Origin: Sphaerisporangium melleum
GTDB taxonomy: Bacteria > Actinomycetota > Actinomycetes > Streptosporangiales > Streptosporangiaceae
NCBI RefSeq assembly: GCF_014646695.1
Contig: NZ_BMNT01000036.1
Coordinates: forward strand, 24,352-88,351
DNA: 64,000 nucleotides
Direction: 5' to 3'
Position numbers and translations under genes: made by a program. This document shows positions 42,023 to 51,546 of this stretch, in pieces. Below the pieces are notes generated by a model. That model was not told the DNA's origin, ran no database searches, and saw only the letters and a list, made by a program, of their open reading frames with translations. Numbering within the stretch: position 1 is the stretch's first letter; each line of letters opens with the position of its first letter.

Positions 42023-43516
42023 TCACCGCCTGCTCTCGGTCGGCGCGGCGTTGAGCCGCAGCGCCAGCGCGGGACACATCTCGATGGCCCTGCGGGCCTC
42101 TCCCTCCAGGTGCCCGGGAACGGAGGCCGTGCTCACCACCGGGTATCCGTGCTGGTCGAGGGTGATCAGGTCGGGGACGATGAGCGAGCAGAGCCCATGG
42201 CCCTCACACCGCGACCAGTCCAGGATGAGCTGGGCCTCCGACGCCCTCGCCCGCACCGCGGCCTCGGCCGGCAGCGGCAGCACGCCCTTCACCGGCAGGC
42301 CGCAGGTGCCGTACGCCGCGTGGGTCATGATGTCCTCGGCGAACACGTCGATCGCGGAGAGCACGAACCGCGAGGTGCCGTCGGGGTGGCTGCAGGCGCC
42401 CCGGCCCTTCATCGTCTCGGCGGCGCGGTGCACCGCCTCGATGTGGCCGTTCCCGTCGGCGAGCGCCCCGAACGCCTGTGCCAGGTCGGGCAGGCCCATG
42501 TAGCAGGGGCCGCACTGGCCGGCGCTCTGGCCCGCCATGTACCGCGCGACCCGGGCGGTCTCGCCGAGCGGGCAGGACTCCCAGCCGAGCGGTACGACGA
42601 TGCCCGCGCCGAGCGCCCCGCCGAGGGCCTCGAAGCCGGCGCGCGAGACCTCGGCCCGCTCGACGGCCTCGGGGCTCATCCACTTGCCGTGGTAGCCGCC
42701 GAGCAGCACGCCCTGGCCGACGACGGCGTCGCACAGGTCCAGGACCTCCTTGAGCCGCACGCCGGTCGGGGTCTCCACGACGGCCGGACGGCGGGCCGAG
42801 CCGGTGACGCTGAGCAGCACCGTTCCCGGCTCGGAGGCCAGACCCACCGAGGAGTACATGTCGACGCCGAGCATGGCCATCAGGGCGAGCTGGGCGTAGG
42901 TCTCGGCGTTGGACAGCATGGTCGGCATGCCGCCCACGCCGCTGTCGCTGGAGCGCACCTTGCGCCCCGGCGGGATCGGCCGCTCGCCGTTGATGCCGCG
43001 CACGAGCGCGCCGCCCTCGCCGGAGATGAACCGGTCGGGCATCCGCACCACGCGGACCGTGTCGGTCATGCCCCGCTCGTGGATGGCGTTGAGCAGCGAG
43101 CGCTCGCCGGGCCCGCCGTGGGCCACGCCGACGACGATCTCCACCGCCGACAGGGCCCTGGCCACCAGGTCGGCGCCGTCGAGGATCAGGTGCGGAGCCC
43201 GGGTGAGCAGCACCTTGTCCTTGTGCGCGGCGGGCTCACCCTCGGTCGCGTTGACCACCACCGTGATCGGCGCACCACGGCGTCCCGCCGAGTCGATGAC
43301 GGCCCTGAGCTTGCGGGCGAACGGGAATCCCGCGCCGCCCCGGCCGCGCAGATCGCCGAGTTCGGCGAGCGCGATCAGGTCGTCGATCGGCAGGCGGGGC
43401 ATCCGGCCGTGCACCCGGCGGTGGGTGTCGTAGTCGAGCCGCGGCGAGGCGTCCAGGCCGGCGGTGAGCCGGCCCGGCCCGATCCTGAACACGTCCGACA
43501 CTCCGTAGGTGGTCAC
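42023..43516 (-). CDS. NuoF-like flavoprotein fused to a ferredoxin domain
   Basis: 497 residues. Residues 45-180 have the NuoF NADH/FMN loop LRGRGGAGFPFARKL and VVVNATEGEPAAHKDK. The Fe-S site includes GQCGPCYMG and GACSHPDGT. The C-terminal 80 residues are a ferredoxin (SRCEGHGLCSLIVPD...EMCPAL). GTG at 43516 overlaps the upstream stop as GTGA with GGAGG before it. With the membrane partner it could pass electrons between NAD(P)H and a membrane acceptor. It is not part of a complex I operon. Confidence 0.88.
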   Translation of the reverse strand: MTTYGVSDVFRIGPGRLTAGLDASPRLDYDTHRRVHGRMPRLPIDDLIALAELGDLRGRGGAGFPFARKLRAVIDSAGRRGAPITVVVNATEGEPAAHKDKVLLTRAPHLILDGADLVARALSAVEIVVGVAHGGPGERSLLNAIHERGMTDTVRVVRMPDRFISGEGGALVRGINGERPIPPGRKVRSSDSGVGGMPTMLSNAETYAQLALMAMLGVDMYSSVGLASEPGTVLLSVTGSARRPAVVETPTGVRLKEVLDLCDAVVGQGVLLGGYHGKWMSPEAVERAEVSRAGFEALGGALGAGIVVPLGWESCPLGETARVARYMAGQSAGQCGPCYMGLPDLAQAFGALADGNGHIEAVHRAAETMKGRGACSHPDGTSRFVLSAIDVFAEDIMTHAAYGTCGLPVKGVLPLPAEAAVRARASEAQLILDWSRCEGHGLCSLIVPDLITLDQHGYPVVSTASVPGHLEGEARRAIEMCPALALRLNAAPTESRR

Positions 43517-44283
43517 CTCCGGACCTCCTTTCGCAGCGTCACCCAGAACTCCTCGTCGAAGACGTCGTCGACGCGGATCTGCTCGGCCTTGCGCCCGGCG
43601 CCGGCGGAGCGGACCACGCCCCGGCCGCCGTCCTTGGGGCCGACGGTCACGACGAGCCGCACCAGCAGCATCAGCCCGACCAGGGCGAGGGAGACCACAT
43701 AGCTCAAGGTCACCCAGTCGGCCGCGGGCCGCCCGGCGGTGAGCCCGTGCACGATCGCGACCGGCCAGGACAGGTAGGCCAGCACGTGCAGGGAACGCCA
43801 CAGCCAGGGTCTGCTCATGCCGACGAAGCGCCCGCGGAAGGCCCCGGTCGCGGCGACCAGGATCATCAGGTCGGCGGCGATGGTGCCGAGGCCGACCGCG
43901 AACCCCGATCCGCTGAAGGGCAGGAAGGAGTCCGTGGGGGCCGCGCGGCCGCGCATTATCTGCAGGATGACGTGCGTGATCAGGAAGCCGACGGCGAAGA
44001 CGGCGAACGCCCGGTGCAGGTCCTGCATGAAGACGCGGTGACGTACCGCGAGGATTATCCGATCGGTGGCCGCCAGTCCGATGACCACCGTTCCCGTCAG
44101 TCCAAGGAGAGTGAACACCCCCGCATAGAAGATCAGAAATGCCTGTACAGCGGCGAGGACCGCGGCTCCGAGGAGAGCGGTTCCCGCCAGGAGCGACGTT
44201 GACGTGAGCAGTCCGACCACGATTGGGGCCCGTGATCGGGACCGAGACCGTTGCGGAGCTCGTCGATGTCGCGTTTTTTCCAT
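43513..44283 (-). CDS. Ferric-reductase-like transmembrane cytochrome
   Basis: 256 residues with about six membrane helices. Paired histidines lie in LHRAFAVFAVGFLITH and LHVLAYLSWPVAIVHG, the bis-heme pattern of ferric reductase-like domains. No FAD/NAD domain is present; that role is probably filled by the NuoF-like protein encoded by the overlapping gene. ATG at 44283 has GGAGGACGGG upstream. Confidence 0.86.
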   Translation of the reverse strand: MEKTRHRRAPQRSRSRSRAPIVVGLLTSTSLLAGTALLGAAVLAAVQAFLIFYAGVFTLLGLTGTVVIGLAATDRIILAVRHRVFMQDLHRAFAVFAVGFLITHVILQIMRGRAAPTDSFLPFSGSGFAVGLGTIAADLMILVAATGAFRGRFVGMSRPWLWRSLHVLAYLSWPVAIVHGLTAGRPAADWVTLSYVVSLALVGLMLLVRLVVTVGPKDGGRGVVRSAGAGRKAEQIRVDDVFDEEFWVTLRKEVRR

Positions 44284-44546
44284 CCCGTCCTCCGCCAGAT
44301 AACGCGGTACCGGCACAAACCGGACAACGTGCTGCTGGGTGCCTACCGGGATCATCGGGACATTTGCGCGCGGGATCACCCTAGCGCCTCACCGACCCCG
44401 TCGGTACCAGAACGTTACAGAAAACCGAGCCGTTGTCATCTTCAACTATCGAGGGGCAAATGGCACTGACAAACCGGGACAAAACATGCTTCGCTGCCAC
44501 GTAATTCAGTGGCCGCCCCGGCTCCCCGGCTCTAGCGTTTGACGGC

Positions 44547-45290
44547 GTGAAGACTCTCAGCCGCCGCACGGTCGCCGACGACAGCGGCCGCCCGGTGTTC
44601 AGCTACGTGGAGGGCACCCGCGAAGGGCGCCCGTACGCCGATCTGGTGGAGGTGCTCGGGCCCGGCGCGCCCGAGCTCATCCTCCGCGAGCTGCCCGGCT
44701 GGGTGGTGTCCGGCGACGAGGAGCTCGGCCGCCTGCTGCTGACGGCGGGGGCCAGGCCACTGCGGCACGCCCACGGCATGTCACGCGATCTACGTGCCGA
44801 CCCGGCGCCGGCGGAGTGGGCCGAGACCGGGCACGGCATCGTGGCCTGCGACGCCGTGCCGGCCGCCGAGGTCTTCCCCGCCTGGCGCGCGGCCTACCCG
44901 CCCGGGCATCCCGACCACCAGGCCCGGGACGACGACGCCGCCACGGCCGAGCTCGCGCCCCTGCTCGCCGGCAGGTCCTACGGCCCGATGCTCCCCTGCG
45001 GCGGGCTGCTGTTGCGCGACGACCGGGTGGTGGCCGGAGTCCTGGTCGGCGAGCTGCGTGGAGAGCCGCCGAGCGGCGGCCCGTGGGTGCTGGACGTCTT
45101 CCGTGACCCGAGTCCCGAGTTCGCCGGACTGGGTGCGGTGATGCTGCGCCGCGCGCTGGCGCTGGCCACGCTGCACGGGCTGCCCGCCCTGGGGCTCGCG
45201 GTTACCGAGGGCAACCCGGCGCGGCGCGTGTACGAACGCCTCGGTTTCCGCCTGGTTTCGTCGTCGATAACGGTGATCGTCCCCGGCTGA
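44547..45290 (+). CDS. GNAT-family acetyltransferase
   Basis: 247 residues from GTG at 44547. The C-terminal half has the acetyl-CoA loop (PEFAGLGAVMLRRALALA) and NPARRVYERLGFRLV. The N-terminal half is a degenerate GNAT-like fold. Substrate unknown. It stands alone, convergent with the two-component operon. Confidence 0.82.
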   Translation: MKTLSRRTVADDSGRPVFSYVEGTREGRPYADLVEVLGPGAPELILRELPGWVVSGDEELGRLLLTAGARPLRHAHGMSRDLRADPAPAEWAETGHGIVACDAVPAAEVFPAWRAAYPPGHPDHQARDDDAATAELAPLLAGRSYGPMLPCGGLLLRDDRVVAGVLVGELRGEPPSGGPWVLDVFRDPSPEFAGLGAVMLRRALALATLHGLPALGLAVTEGNPARRVYERLGFRLVSSSITVIVPG

Positions 45291-45348
45291 CCGGTCCCAC
45301 CGCCCGCGACGTGCAATGGTGGGCAACGGCCGCAGGAAGGGCCGGGAA

Positions 45349-45393
45349 CCGGCGACCCCGCCACCGCGCCGAAGCGCCGCGGGTGGTCGCCGG
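45349..45393. terminator. Terminator-like hairpin between GNAT and response regulator genes
   Basis: CCGGCGACC (45349-45357) pairs with GGTCGCCGG (45385-45393), with extra CCACC/GGTGG pairing inside. Confidence 0.5.
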
Positions 45394-45399
45394 GGCGGT

Positions 45400-46044
45400 T
45401 CAGGAGCGCAGGAAGGCCAGGACGGCGAGCACCCGCCGGTTGTGGTCGCCGTCGTCGGCGTACAGGCCGAGCTTGCCGAAGATGCTGCGCACGTGCTTCT
45501 CCACCGCGCCGTCGGTGATCACCATGCGGCGTCCGATGGCGGTGTTGGACCTGCCCTCGGCCATCAGGCCGAGCACCTCGCGCTCGCGCGGGGTCAGCGC
45601 GGCCAGCGGGTCGTCCCGGCGGCGCACCATGAGCTGGGCCACCACCTGCGGATCGAAGACCGTGCCCCCGGCGGCCACCCGGCGCAGCCCCTGCATGAAC
45701 TCCTCGACGTCGGCCACGCGGTCTTTGAGCAGGTAACCGACCGCGCCCCGGGCGTCGGCGAGCAGGTCGTCGGTGTAGGACACCTCGACGTACTGCGAGA
45801 GGATCATCACCGGCGCGCCGGTGACCCTGCGGCGGGCCTCCACGGCGGCCCGCAGGCCCTCGTCGGTGAAGTCGGGCGGCATCCGCACGTCCACGACCGA
45901 CACATCGGGGCGGTGCTCGGCGACGGCGCGCACCAGCCCTTCGCCGTCCCCCGCCTCGGCCACCACCTGGCAGCCGAACTCCTCCAGCAGCCGCACCAGG
46001 CCCGACCGGATGAGGACGGCGTCGTCGGCCACGACTACCCGCAC
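45400..46044 (-). CDS. NarL/LuxR-family response regulator
   Basis: 214 residues. The receiver domain has VVADDA, the phosphoacceptor Asp in VVDVRMPP, and the conserved Lys in LLKD. The C-terminal LuxR HTH is LTPREREVLGLMAEGRSNTA...GAVEKHVRSIFGKLGL. It overlaps the kinase gene by 10 nt. A perfect inverted repeat upstream of the operon is a candidate binding site. Confidence 0.94.
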   Translation of the reverse strand: MRVVVADDAVLIRSGLVRLLEEFGCQVVAEAGDGEGLVRAVAEHRPDVSVVDVRMPPDFTDEGLRAAVEARRRVTGAPVMILSQYVEVSYTDDLLADARGAVGYLLKDRVADVEEFMQGLRRVAAGGTVFDPQVVAQLMVRRRDDPLAALTPREREVLGLMAEGRSNTAIGRRMVITDGAVEKHVRSIFGKLGLYADDGDHNRRVLAVLAFLRS

Positions 46045-47282
46045 GGCACCTCCGCGACGATCAGCGTGGGACCGCCGGACGGCGACCGCACCACCAGCTC
46101 GCCGTCCACCGCGCGGAGCCGGTCGGCCAGGCCCGCCAGGCCGTGCCCCTTGGCGACGTGGGCGCCGCCGACCCCATCATCGCCGATGCACAGCAGGAGC
46201 GCGTCCCCGGCCCTGCTCAGCGACACGGTGCACAGCTGCGCTCTGCTGTGCTTGGCGACGTTGGTCAGCGTCTCGGCCGCCACGTAGTAGACCGTGTTCT
46301 CCACGACGGCCGGGTAACGCTCGACGGTCTGCACGTCCAGCTCGACCGGCACCGTGCACCGGCCCGCCAGCGCGGCCAGCGCGGGAGCCAGGCCACGGTC
46401 GCTCAGGATCGGCGGGGCGATGCCGCGCGACAGCGCCCGCAGCTCGTCCAGTGTCTCCCGCGTGGCCGTGATCGCCTCCGCCAGCGTCACCCGCGCCGCC
46501 TGGGGGTCGGTGCCGAGCTGGCGCTGCGCCCGCGACAACTCCATGGCCAGGTAGACCAGGCGCTGCTGCGGCCCGTCATGGATGTCGCGCTCGAGCCGGC
46601 GCAGCGCGTCGGCCTCCGCCGACACGGCCGCGGCCCGCCCCTCGGTGAGGTCGTCGATGCGCTCGTGCAGCTCGGCCACCCCGGTGAGCAGGGCCCGGCC
46701 GAGCCCGGCCTGCAGCAGGGCGCCGCCACGGACGACGGCCGGCAAGGTCAGGGCGAACACCACCCCGATGGTCATCTGGAGCGCGGTCTCCGCCCAGAAC
46801 CCGCCGCGCAGCCCGATCAGCTCGGCCAGCCCGACGTTGCCGGGGGCGCGCCGCAGGACCCAGCCGTAGAGCGGGTAGAGCAGGGTGCCGGCGGCCACCG
46901 ACCACCAGGTGACGGTCAGGACGAAGGTGACGATCGCCAGCGGGAACACCAGGACGCCGTGCAGCAGGTCCAGCCACGACTGGCCGGTGGTCAGCGGATG
47001 GAGCGTCCGGCGCACCCACCCGGCGTCCCGCGGGGCGCGGGCGTAGCGGGGGCGGGCGATCGGCCGGGCGAGGATCTCCGGCAGCCGGCGCCGCTCGACC
47101 TCGGCGAACCCGCGGGCGACCAGCAGCGTCACGGCGAGGACGGGCAGGCCGACCAGCACGGGCAGGGTGCCGGCCGCGGCGGAGAGCCCGGTGACCAGCA
47201 GGGCGAAGCTCAGCACGGCGAGGGGCAGCCCGAGAAGGGTGTAGCGCGTGTCGGCGCCGAGCCGCCGCAGGAGGAATCCCAT
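46035..47282 (-). CDS. Sensor histidine kinase (HisKA_3 type)
   Basis: 415 residues from ATG at 47282 (GTG at 47291 also possible). Two pairs of transmembrane segments with little outside the membrane suggest envelope or lipid sensing. The phosphoacceptor box is LERDIHDGPQQRLVYLAMEL, and the ATPase N- and G-boxes are AETLTNVAKHS and GDDGVGGA. It is the partner of the response regulator directly downstream. Confidence 0.93.
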   Translation of the reverse strand: MGFLLRRLGADTRYTLLGLPLAVLSFALLVTGLSAAAGTLPVLVGLPVLAVTLLVARGFAEVERRRLPEILARPIARPRYARAPRDAGWVRRTLHPLTTGQSWLDLLHGVLVFPLAIVTFVLTVTWWSVAAGTLLYPLYGWVLRRAPGNVGLAELIGLRGGFWAETALQMTIGVVFALTLPAVVRGGALLQAGLGRALLTGVAELHERIDDLTEGRAAAVSAEADALRRLERDIHDGPQQRLVYLAMELSRAQRQLGTDPQAARVTLAEAITATRETLDELRALSRGIAPPILSDRGLAPALAALAGRCTVPVELDVQTVERYPAVVENTVYYVAAETLTNVAKHSRAQLCTVSLSRAGDALLLCIGDDGVGGAHVAKGHGLAGLADRLRAVDGELVVRSPSGGPTLIVAEVPCG

Positions 47283-47338
47283 GGCCACCACGCTACGAGC
47301 CGGCTCCGGGCCGGGGACACCCCGCAGGCGGGCATGCC

Positions 47339-47362
47339 GATGGTAGGGCAGGCCCTACCATC
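47339..47362. promoter_or_regulatory. Perfect 11+11 inverted repeat in the two-component promoter
   Basis: GATGGTAGGGC (47339-47349) and GCCCTACCATC (47352-47362) with a 2-nt spacer, 57 nt before the kinase start. It suits a dimeric LuxR-type response regulator. The rest of the 419-nt gap (47283-47701) shows nothing clear except the rightward acyltransferase's own upstream region. Confidence 0.7.
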
Positions 47363-47701
47363 CCGGGTCGCCTTCCCCGCCGCGTACACACCTGTCCGCG
47401 TCACTGTGCCCGGCCCCCTCCCTCCGCGATCGTGAACCCACGAACTCCCCACACCACCCGGTACCGGCCGACCGCCGACCGCCGGCGGCCGGCCCGGATC
47501 GCGGGCGGTGCCCCGGCCAGGTCGCGGCCGGTGACCAATCCAGGTCCCGGCCGCCGATCGCGGGGTCCGGCCGTCCGCGGCCACCGGCCGGATCGTCGCG
47601 GACGCCATGGCCGGTGGTGGCCCGGTTCCTCCCGGCCCGTCCGATGGGCTGCACTGCCCGCCGGCGATGTCCGACATCGCCCTATCGACCCGAGGTGCGC
47701 C

Positions 47702-49069
47702 ATGCCCGCCCTGCTCCATCGATCTTCACCCCTGCCGCAGGCCCAGGTGGCCGGTGGGGACGCCGCCCGCCCGGCCGCTCTGGCACGCCCCGGGCGGGAC
47801 GCGTTCATCGACCTGCTGCGCCTGTTCGGCATCGCGATGGTGGTACTGGAGCACTGGAGCATCCCGGTCCTGTCCTACGAGCACGGCCGCATCGCGACCG
47901 GCAACGCGTTCGCCGCCCCGGGCGCGGCCGTGATCACCTGGCTGTCCCAGGTGATGCCGCTGGTGTTCTTCGCGGGCGGCGCCGCCAACGCGATCAGCCT
48001 GCGCAGGCACCGGGAACGCGGGCTCGCCGGCCCTGTGTGGCTGGCCGGGAGAGTGCGCCGCCTGGCCTGGCCGGTCCTCCCGCTGGCAGCAGTGTGGATC
48101 CCGCTGCCCCACCTGCTGCTCGCGCTCGGCCTTCCGGCACAGCCGGTGGAGACGGCCGCCCGGCTGGCCGGCCAGTTGCTGTGGTTCCTGGCGGTATACC
48201 TGGTCGCGGTGCTGCTCACCCCCGTCCTGCTCCGGCTCGGGGAACGGTACGGCTGGCGGGTGCCCGCGGCGCTGGCCGCCGGAGCGGTCGCCGTGGACGT
48301 GGCCCGGTTCACCCTCGCCGAGCCGGCCGGCCTGCTGAACATCGCCTTGGTGTGGCTCGCGGTCCACCAGCTCGGTTTCCTGTACGCCGGCGGGCGGCTG
48401 GCGGGGTTCCGCCTGATGGCGGCGGGCGGCTTCGCCGCGGCGGCGGCGCTGGTGGCGGCCGGGCCCTACCCGCTGAGCATGATCGGCCTGCCCGGGGCGG
48501 CGGTGTCCAACATGGCGCCGCCGACCACCGCGCTGCTGGCCGTGGCGTTCGGCCAGATCGGCCTGGCGATGCTGCTGCGGCCCCACCTGGTGCGGCTGAC
48601 CGCCCGCCCCGCCGTCGCCCGCGCGATGGCCTGGGCCGGGCCGCGCACGATGACCGTCTATCTCTGGCACATGAGCGCCCTGTTCGTGGTCGCGGGCGCC
48701 GCCGTGGTAGGCCTGGGCCTGGCCACTCCGGCACCGGGCGGCACGGCGTGGCTCGCGGGCCTGCCGGTCTGGCTCGGCGCCCTGGCGCTCGTCCTGCTCC
48801 CGCTGCTCAAGCTGCTCGCCCGCTTCGAGGAGCCGCCGGTGACGGCGTACGCGGCCACCGGCTGGGCGCGGCCGGTGGCGGCAGCGGCCCTGGCGGGCAT
48901 GGGCCTGCTCGGCCTGACCGCCCTCGGGTTCGTCCCCGGGCCGGTCCCGATGCTCGCCACGGCCGCCGTCATCGCCGCCCTGGCCCTGGTCACCCCGCTC
49001 CGCCGCCCCGCCCGCGCGACCGACCGGCGGCGCGGCCACCCGGCCGACCTCGCGAACACCCGGATCTGA
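47702..49069 (+). CDS. Acyltransferase 3-family membrane protein
   Basis: 455 residues with about ten membrane helices. The N-terminal FIDLLRLFGIAMVVLEHW motif is the family's conserved entry, followed by VMPLVFFAGGAANA. ATG at 47702 is used, as codons upstream in the frame are not convincing. These enzymes O-acylate surface sugars or small molecules. It is divergent from the histidine kinase and could be its target. Confidence 0.88.
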   Translation: MPALLHRSSPLPQAQVAGGDAARPAALARPGRDAFIDLLRLFGIAMVVLEHWSIPVLSYEHGRIATGNAFAAPGAAVITWLSQVMPLVFFAGGAANAISLRRHRERGLAGPVWLAGRVRRLAWPVLPLAAVWIPLPHLLLALGLPAQPVETAARLAGQLLWFLAVYLVAVLLTPVLLRLGERYGWRVPAALAAGAVAVDVARFTLAEPAGLLNIALVWLAVHQLGFLYAGGRLAGFRLMAAGGFAAAAALVAAGPYPLSMIGLPGAAVSNMAPPTTALLAVAFGQIGLAMLLRPHLVRLTARPAVARAMAWAGPRTMTVYLWHMSALFVVAGAAVVGLGLATPAPGGTAWLAGLPVWLGALALVLLPLLKLLARFEEPPVTAYAATGWARPVAAAALAGMGLLGLTALGFVPGPVPMLATAAVIAALALVTPLRRPARATDRRRGHPADLANTRI

Positions 49070-49163
49070 TCCGTCCGCGCCACACCTCGCACCCGGCGCG
49101 GGATGGCGGCGGCCCCGCTGACCCTCCACCCGCTCCGAGGCGGAGCGGCCACGACGGAGCGGG

Positions 49164-49880
49164 TCAGGTGGCGGGGGTCAGCCAGACGTAGCCGGCGAAC
49201 CTGCCGGTGCGCTGCTCACGGCGGTAGGAGTAGAGGCCCGCGGTCTCGATGGTGCAGCGGTCGTCGTGGCGGACGTCCGTCACCCCGGCCTTGGCGAGCT
49301 GGGCGGCGATGGCCGCGCGCAGGTCGAGGGCCGGGGTGCCCTGCCGGGTGGTCGACCACGCCTCGGGCAGCGCTCCGGCGACCTCCTCGCGCAGCGCGGC
49401 GGGCACCTCGTAGCAGGAGCCGCACGCGAGCGGGCCGATCAGGGCGACCAGGCCGGCGGCGCCGCGAGCCCGCATCTCGGCGACCAGGGCGGGCACCACG
49501 CCCGCCGCCGTGCCCGCGCGTCCCGAGTGGGCCGCGCCGACCAGGCCGGTGGCGGGGTCGGCCAGCAGGACGGGCGCGCAGTCGGCGACCAGCACCGCCA
49601 GGCCCAGGCCGGGCCGGTCGGTGCACACCGCGTCCAGGGCCGGCGGGTCGTCACCGAACGGCTCGGTGACGTACGCGACGTCCGGGCTGTGCACCTGCCG
49701 CATGAACACGACCTGGGCGGGGTCGAGGCCGAACCCCCGCGCGGTGCGGGCGCGGTTCTCCGCGACCGCCGCCGGATCGTCGCCCACGGCGCCGCCGAGG
49801 TTCCTGCTGCCGTACGGATCGGCGCTGACCCCGCCATGGCGGTCGGTGAACGCCATCCTCACCCGGTCGATCGCAAGCAC
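49164..49880 (-). CDS. Laccase-domain (YfiH/PgeF-type) protein
   Basis: 238 residues with FMRQVHSPDVAYV, VLVADCAPVLLAD, VGAAHSGRAGTAAG and the terminal LYSYRREQRTGR, the Cys/His zinc site pattern of the family. Relatives are purine nucleoside phosphorylase/adenosine deaminase-like or correct peptidoglycan precursor errors. Confidence 0.9.
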   Translation of the reverse strand: MLAIDRVRMAFTDRHGGVSADPYGSRNLGGAVGDDPAAVAENRARTARGFGLDPAQVVFMRQVHSPDVAYVTEPFGDDPPALDAVCTDRPGLGLAVLVADCAPVLLADPATGLVGAAHSGRAGTAAGVVPALVAEMRARGAAGLVALIGPLACGSCYEVPAALREEVAGALPEAWSTTRQGTPALDLRAAIAAQLAKAGVTDVRHDDRCTIETAGLYSYRREQRTGRFAGYVWLTPAT

Positions 49881-50083
49881 CGCACCAGCCTACCCAGCGG
49901 GACCGCGCGAGATCGCGGCCCCGCCCGCCGCGGACGGCGCGTGACCGGCCGAGAGGGGCGACCGCGCGGGAGAGAATGATCCTTTCCGGCGCGTTCCGCT
50001 CGGTAATCCGCCGCGCGGCGGGCGTGACTGGCCTACCTTTGCTTCTGCCTGTCGAGATCACGAGACGATCGGGAGCCGACCAC

Positions 50084-50173
50084 GTGGACGTGCCCTCTCT
50101 GCCCATCGCCCTGCTCATCGCCGGCGGCGTGCTGCTGCTCGTCTGCCTGATGCTCGGCGTCTTCCACCGCTGA
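50084..50173 (+). CDS. Very small single-helix membrane protein (29 aa)
   Basis: GTG at 50084 after GGGAGCCGACCAC opens 30 codons whose product is one hydrophobic helix (PIALLIAGGVLLLVCLMLG) ending VFHR. The RBS and helix support a real micro-protein. The longer in-frame start at 49976 lacks an RBS. Function unknown. Confidence 0.5.
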   Translation: MDVPSLPIALLIAGGVLLLVCLMLGVFHR

Positions 50174-50279
50174 GCCGCGCACGCGGATCATCCGTGCGGA
50201 CAGGTCCGTCAGGGAGTCCTGCGGCCATCACCGTCATGCACCCCTGTGGCCTGGAGGCCTGACCACCGGGGTGCCAGTG

Positions 50280-51455
50280 TCACTTGACGGAGGCGTAGAC
50301 GGCCTGGGTGCGGGTGGCGATGGCGGACCAGGAGAAGTGGTCGACGGCGCGGCGGCGGCCGGCCCGGCCCATGGCGGTGGCCAGTGACGGATCCGACAGC
50401 AGGCGGGTGACCCGTTCGGCGATGGCGTCGGCGAAGACGTCCGCGTCCAGCGGCTCCCCGTCGGCGGCCTGGTCGATGGGGACGAGCAGGCCGGTCTCGC
50501 CGTCGGCGACCACCTCGGGGATGCCGCCGGTCGCCGTGGCCACGACGGCCGTCTCGCAGGCCATGGCCTCCAGGTTCACGATGCCCATCGGCTCGTACAC
50601 CGACGGGCAGACGAACACGGTGGCGTGGGTGAGGATCTGGATGACCTGGCTCCTCGGCAGCATCTCGGAGATCCACACCACGCCGGCCCTGCTCGCGCGC
50701 AGCTCCTCGACCAGCCCGGTGACCTCGGCGGCGATCTCGGGGGTGTCGGGAGCGCCCGCGCACAGCACGAGCTGGGCCTCCGGCGGGAACGACCGGGCCG
50801 CGCGCAGCAGGTGGGCCAGCCCCTTCTGCCGGGTGATGCGCCCGACGAAGACCACGGAGGGCCGTTCGGGGTCGATGCCGTGCGCGCGCAGGACGTCGGT
50901 GCCGTGGTCGGGGGCGTACTGGCCGGTGTCGATGCCGTTGTGCACGACCGTCACCCGCTCGGGGTCGATCTCGGGGTAGCAGGCGAGCACGTCGCGCCGC
51001 ATGCCCTCGGAGACCGCGATGACGGCGTCGGCGCCGAGCAGGGCCGTGCGCTCGGCGAAGGACGACAGGGCGTAGCCGCCGCCGAGCTGTTCGGCCTTCC
51101 AGGGACGCAGCGGCTCGAGGCTGTGGGTGGTGACCACGTGCGGCACGCCGTACAGCAGCTTGGCCATGTGCCCGGCGAAGTTGGCGTACCAGGTGTGGCT
51201 GTGCACGACGTCGGCGCCCTCGCAGGCGGCGGCCATCTCCAGGTCGACACCGAGCACCTGCAGAGCGGAGTTGGCGGTGGACAGGCCCTCGGGGACGCGG
51301 TAGGCGTCGACGCCGGCCTCCTCGCGCCGGGCGCCGAAGCAGCGCACCCGCACGTCCACCAGGCTCCGCAGCTCCCGGGCGAGGTACTCGACATGGACTC
51401 CGGCGCCGCCGTACACCTCGGGCGGGTACTCTCGGCTCAGCAGATCGACGCGCAT
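50280..51455 (-). CDS. glgA: Glycogen synthase / maltose-1-phosphate synthase family
   Basis: 391 residues, GT4 family: N-terminal REYPPEVYGGAGVHVEYL, the middle VVHNGIDTGQY and VGRITRQKGL, and the donor site EPMGIVNLEAMA. This is the actinobacterial short GlgA/GlgM type, which makes alpha-maltose-1-phosphate or extends glycogen from ADP-glucose. It is divergent from glgC with 91 nt between, so ADP-glucose supply and use are controlled together. Confidence 0.92.
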   Translation of the reverse strand: MRVDLLSREYPPEVYGGAGVHVEYLARELRSLVDVRVRCFGARREEAGVDAYRVPEGLSTANSALQVLGVDLEMAAACEGADVVHSHTWYANFAGHMAKLLYGVPHVVTTHSLEPLRPWKAEQLGGGYALSSFAERTALLGADAVIAVSEGMRRDVLACYPEIDPERVTVVHNGIDTGQYAPDHGTDVLRAHGIDPERPSVVFVGRITRQKGLAHLLRAARSFPPEAQLVLCAGAPDTPEIAAEVTGLVEELRASRAGVVWISEMLPRSQVIQILTHATVFVCPSVYEPMGIVNLEAMACETAVVATATGGIPEVVADGETGLLVPIDQAADGEPLDADVFADAIAERVTRLLSDPSLATAMGRAGRRRAVDHFSWSAIATRTQAVYASVK

Positions 51456-51546
51456 GCCTAAACCTTAGACGCGCGGGCGCGAACCTTGAGCGCGCCGGGG
51501 TGTTTCGGCGGGTTTAGCAGGGTAAAGCCGGGTAACGTCAGCTGCT

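Noticed and set aside
47432-47701. N-terminal extension of the acyltransferase
   Set aside because: Arg/Pro/Gly-rich low-complexity translation with no start context; it is better read as intergenic DNA upstream of ATG 47702.
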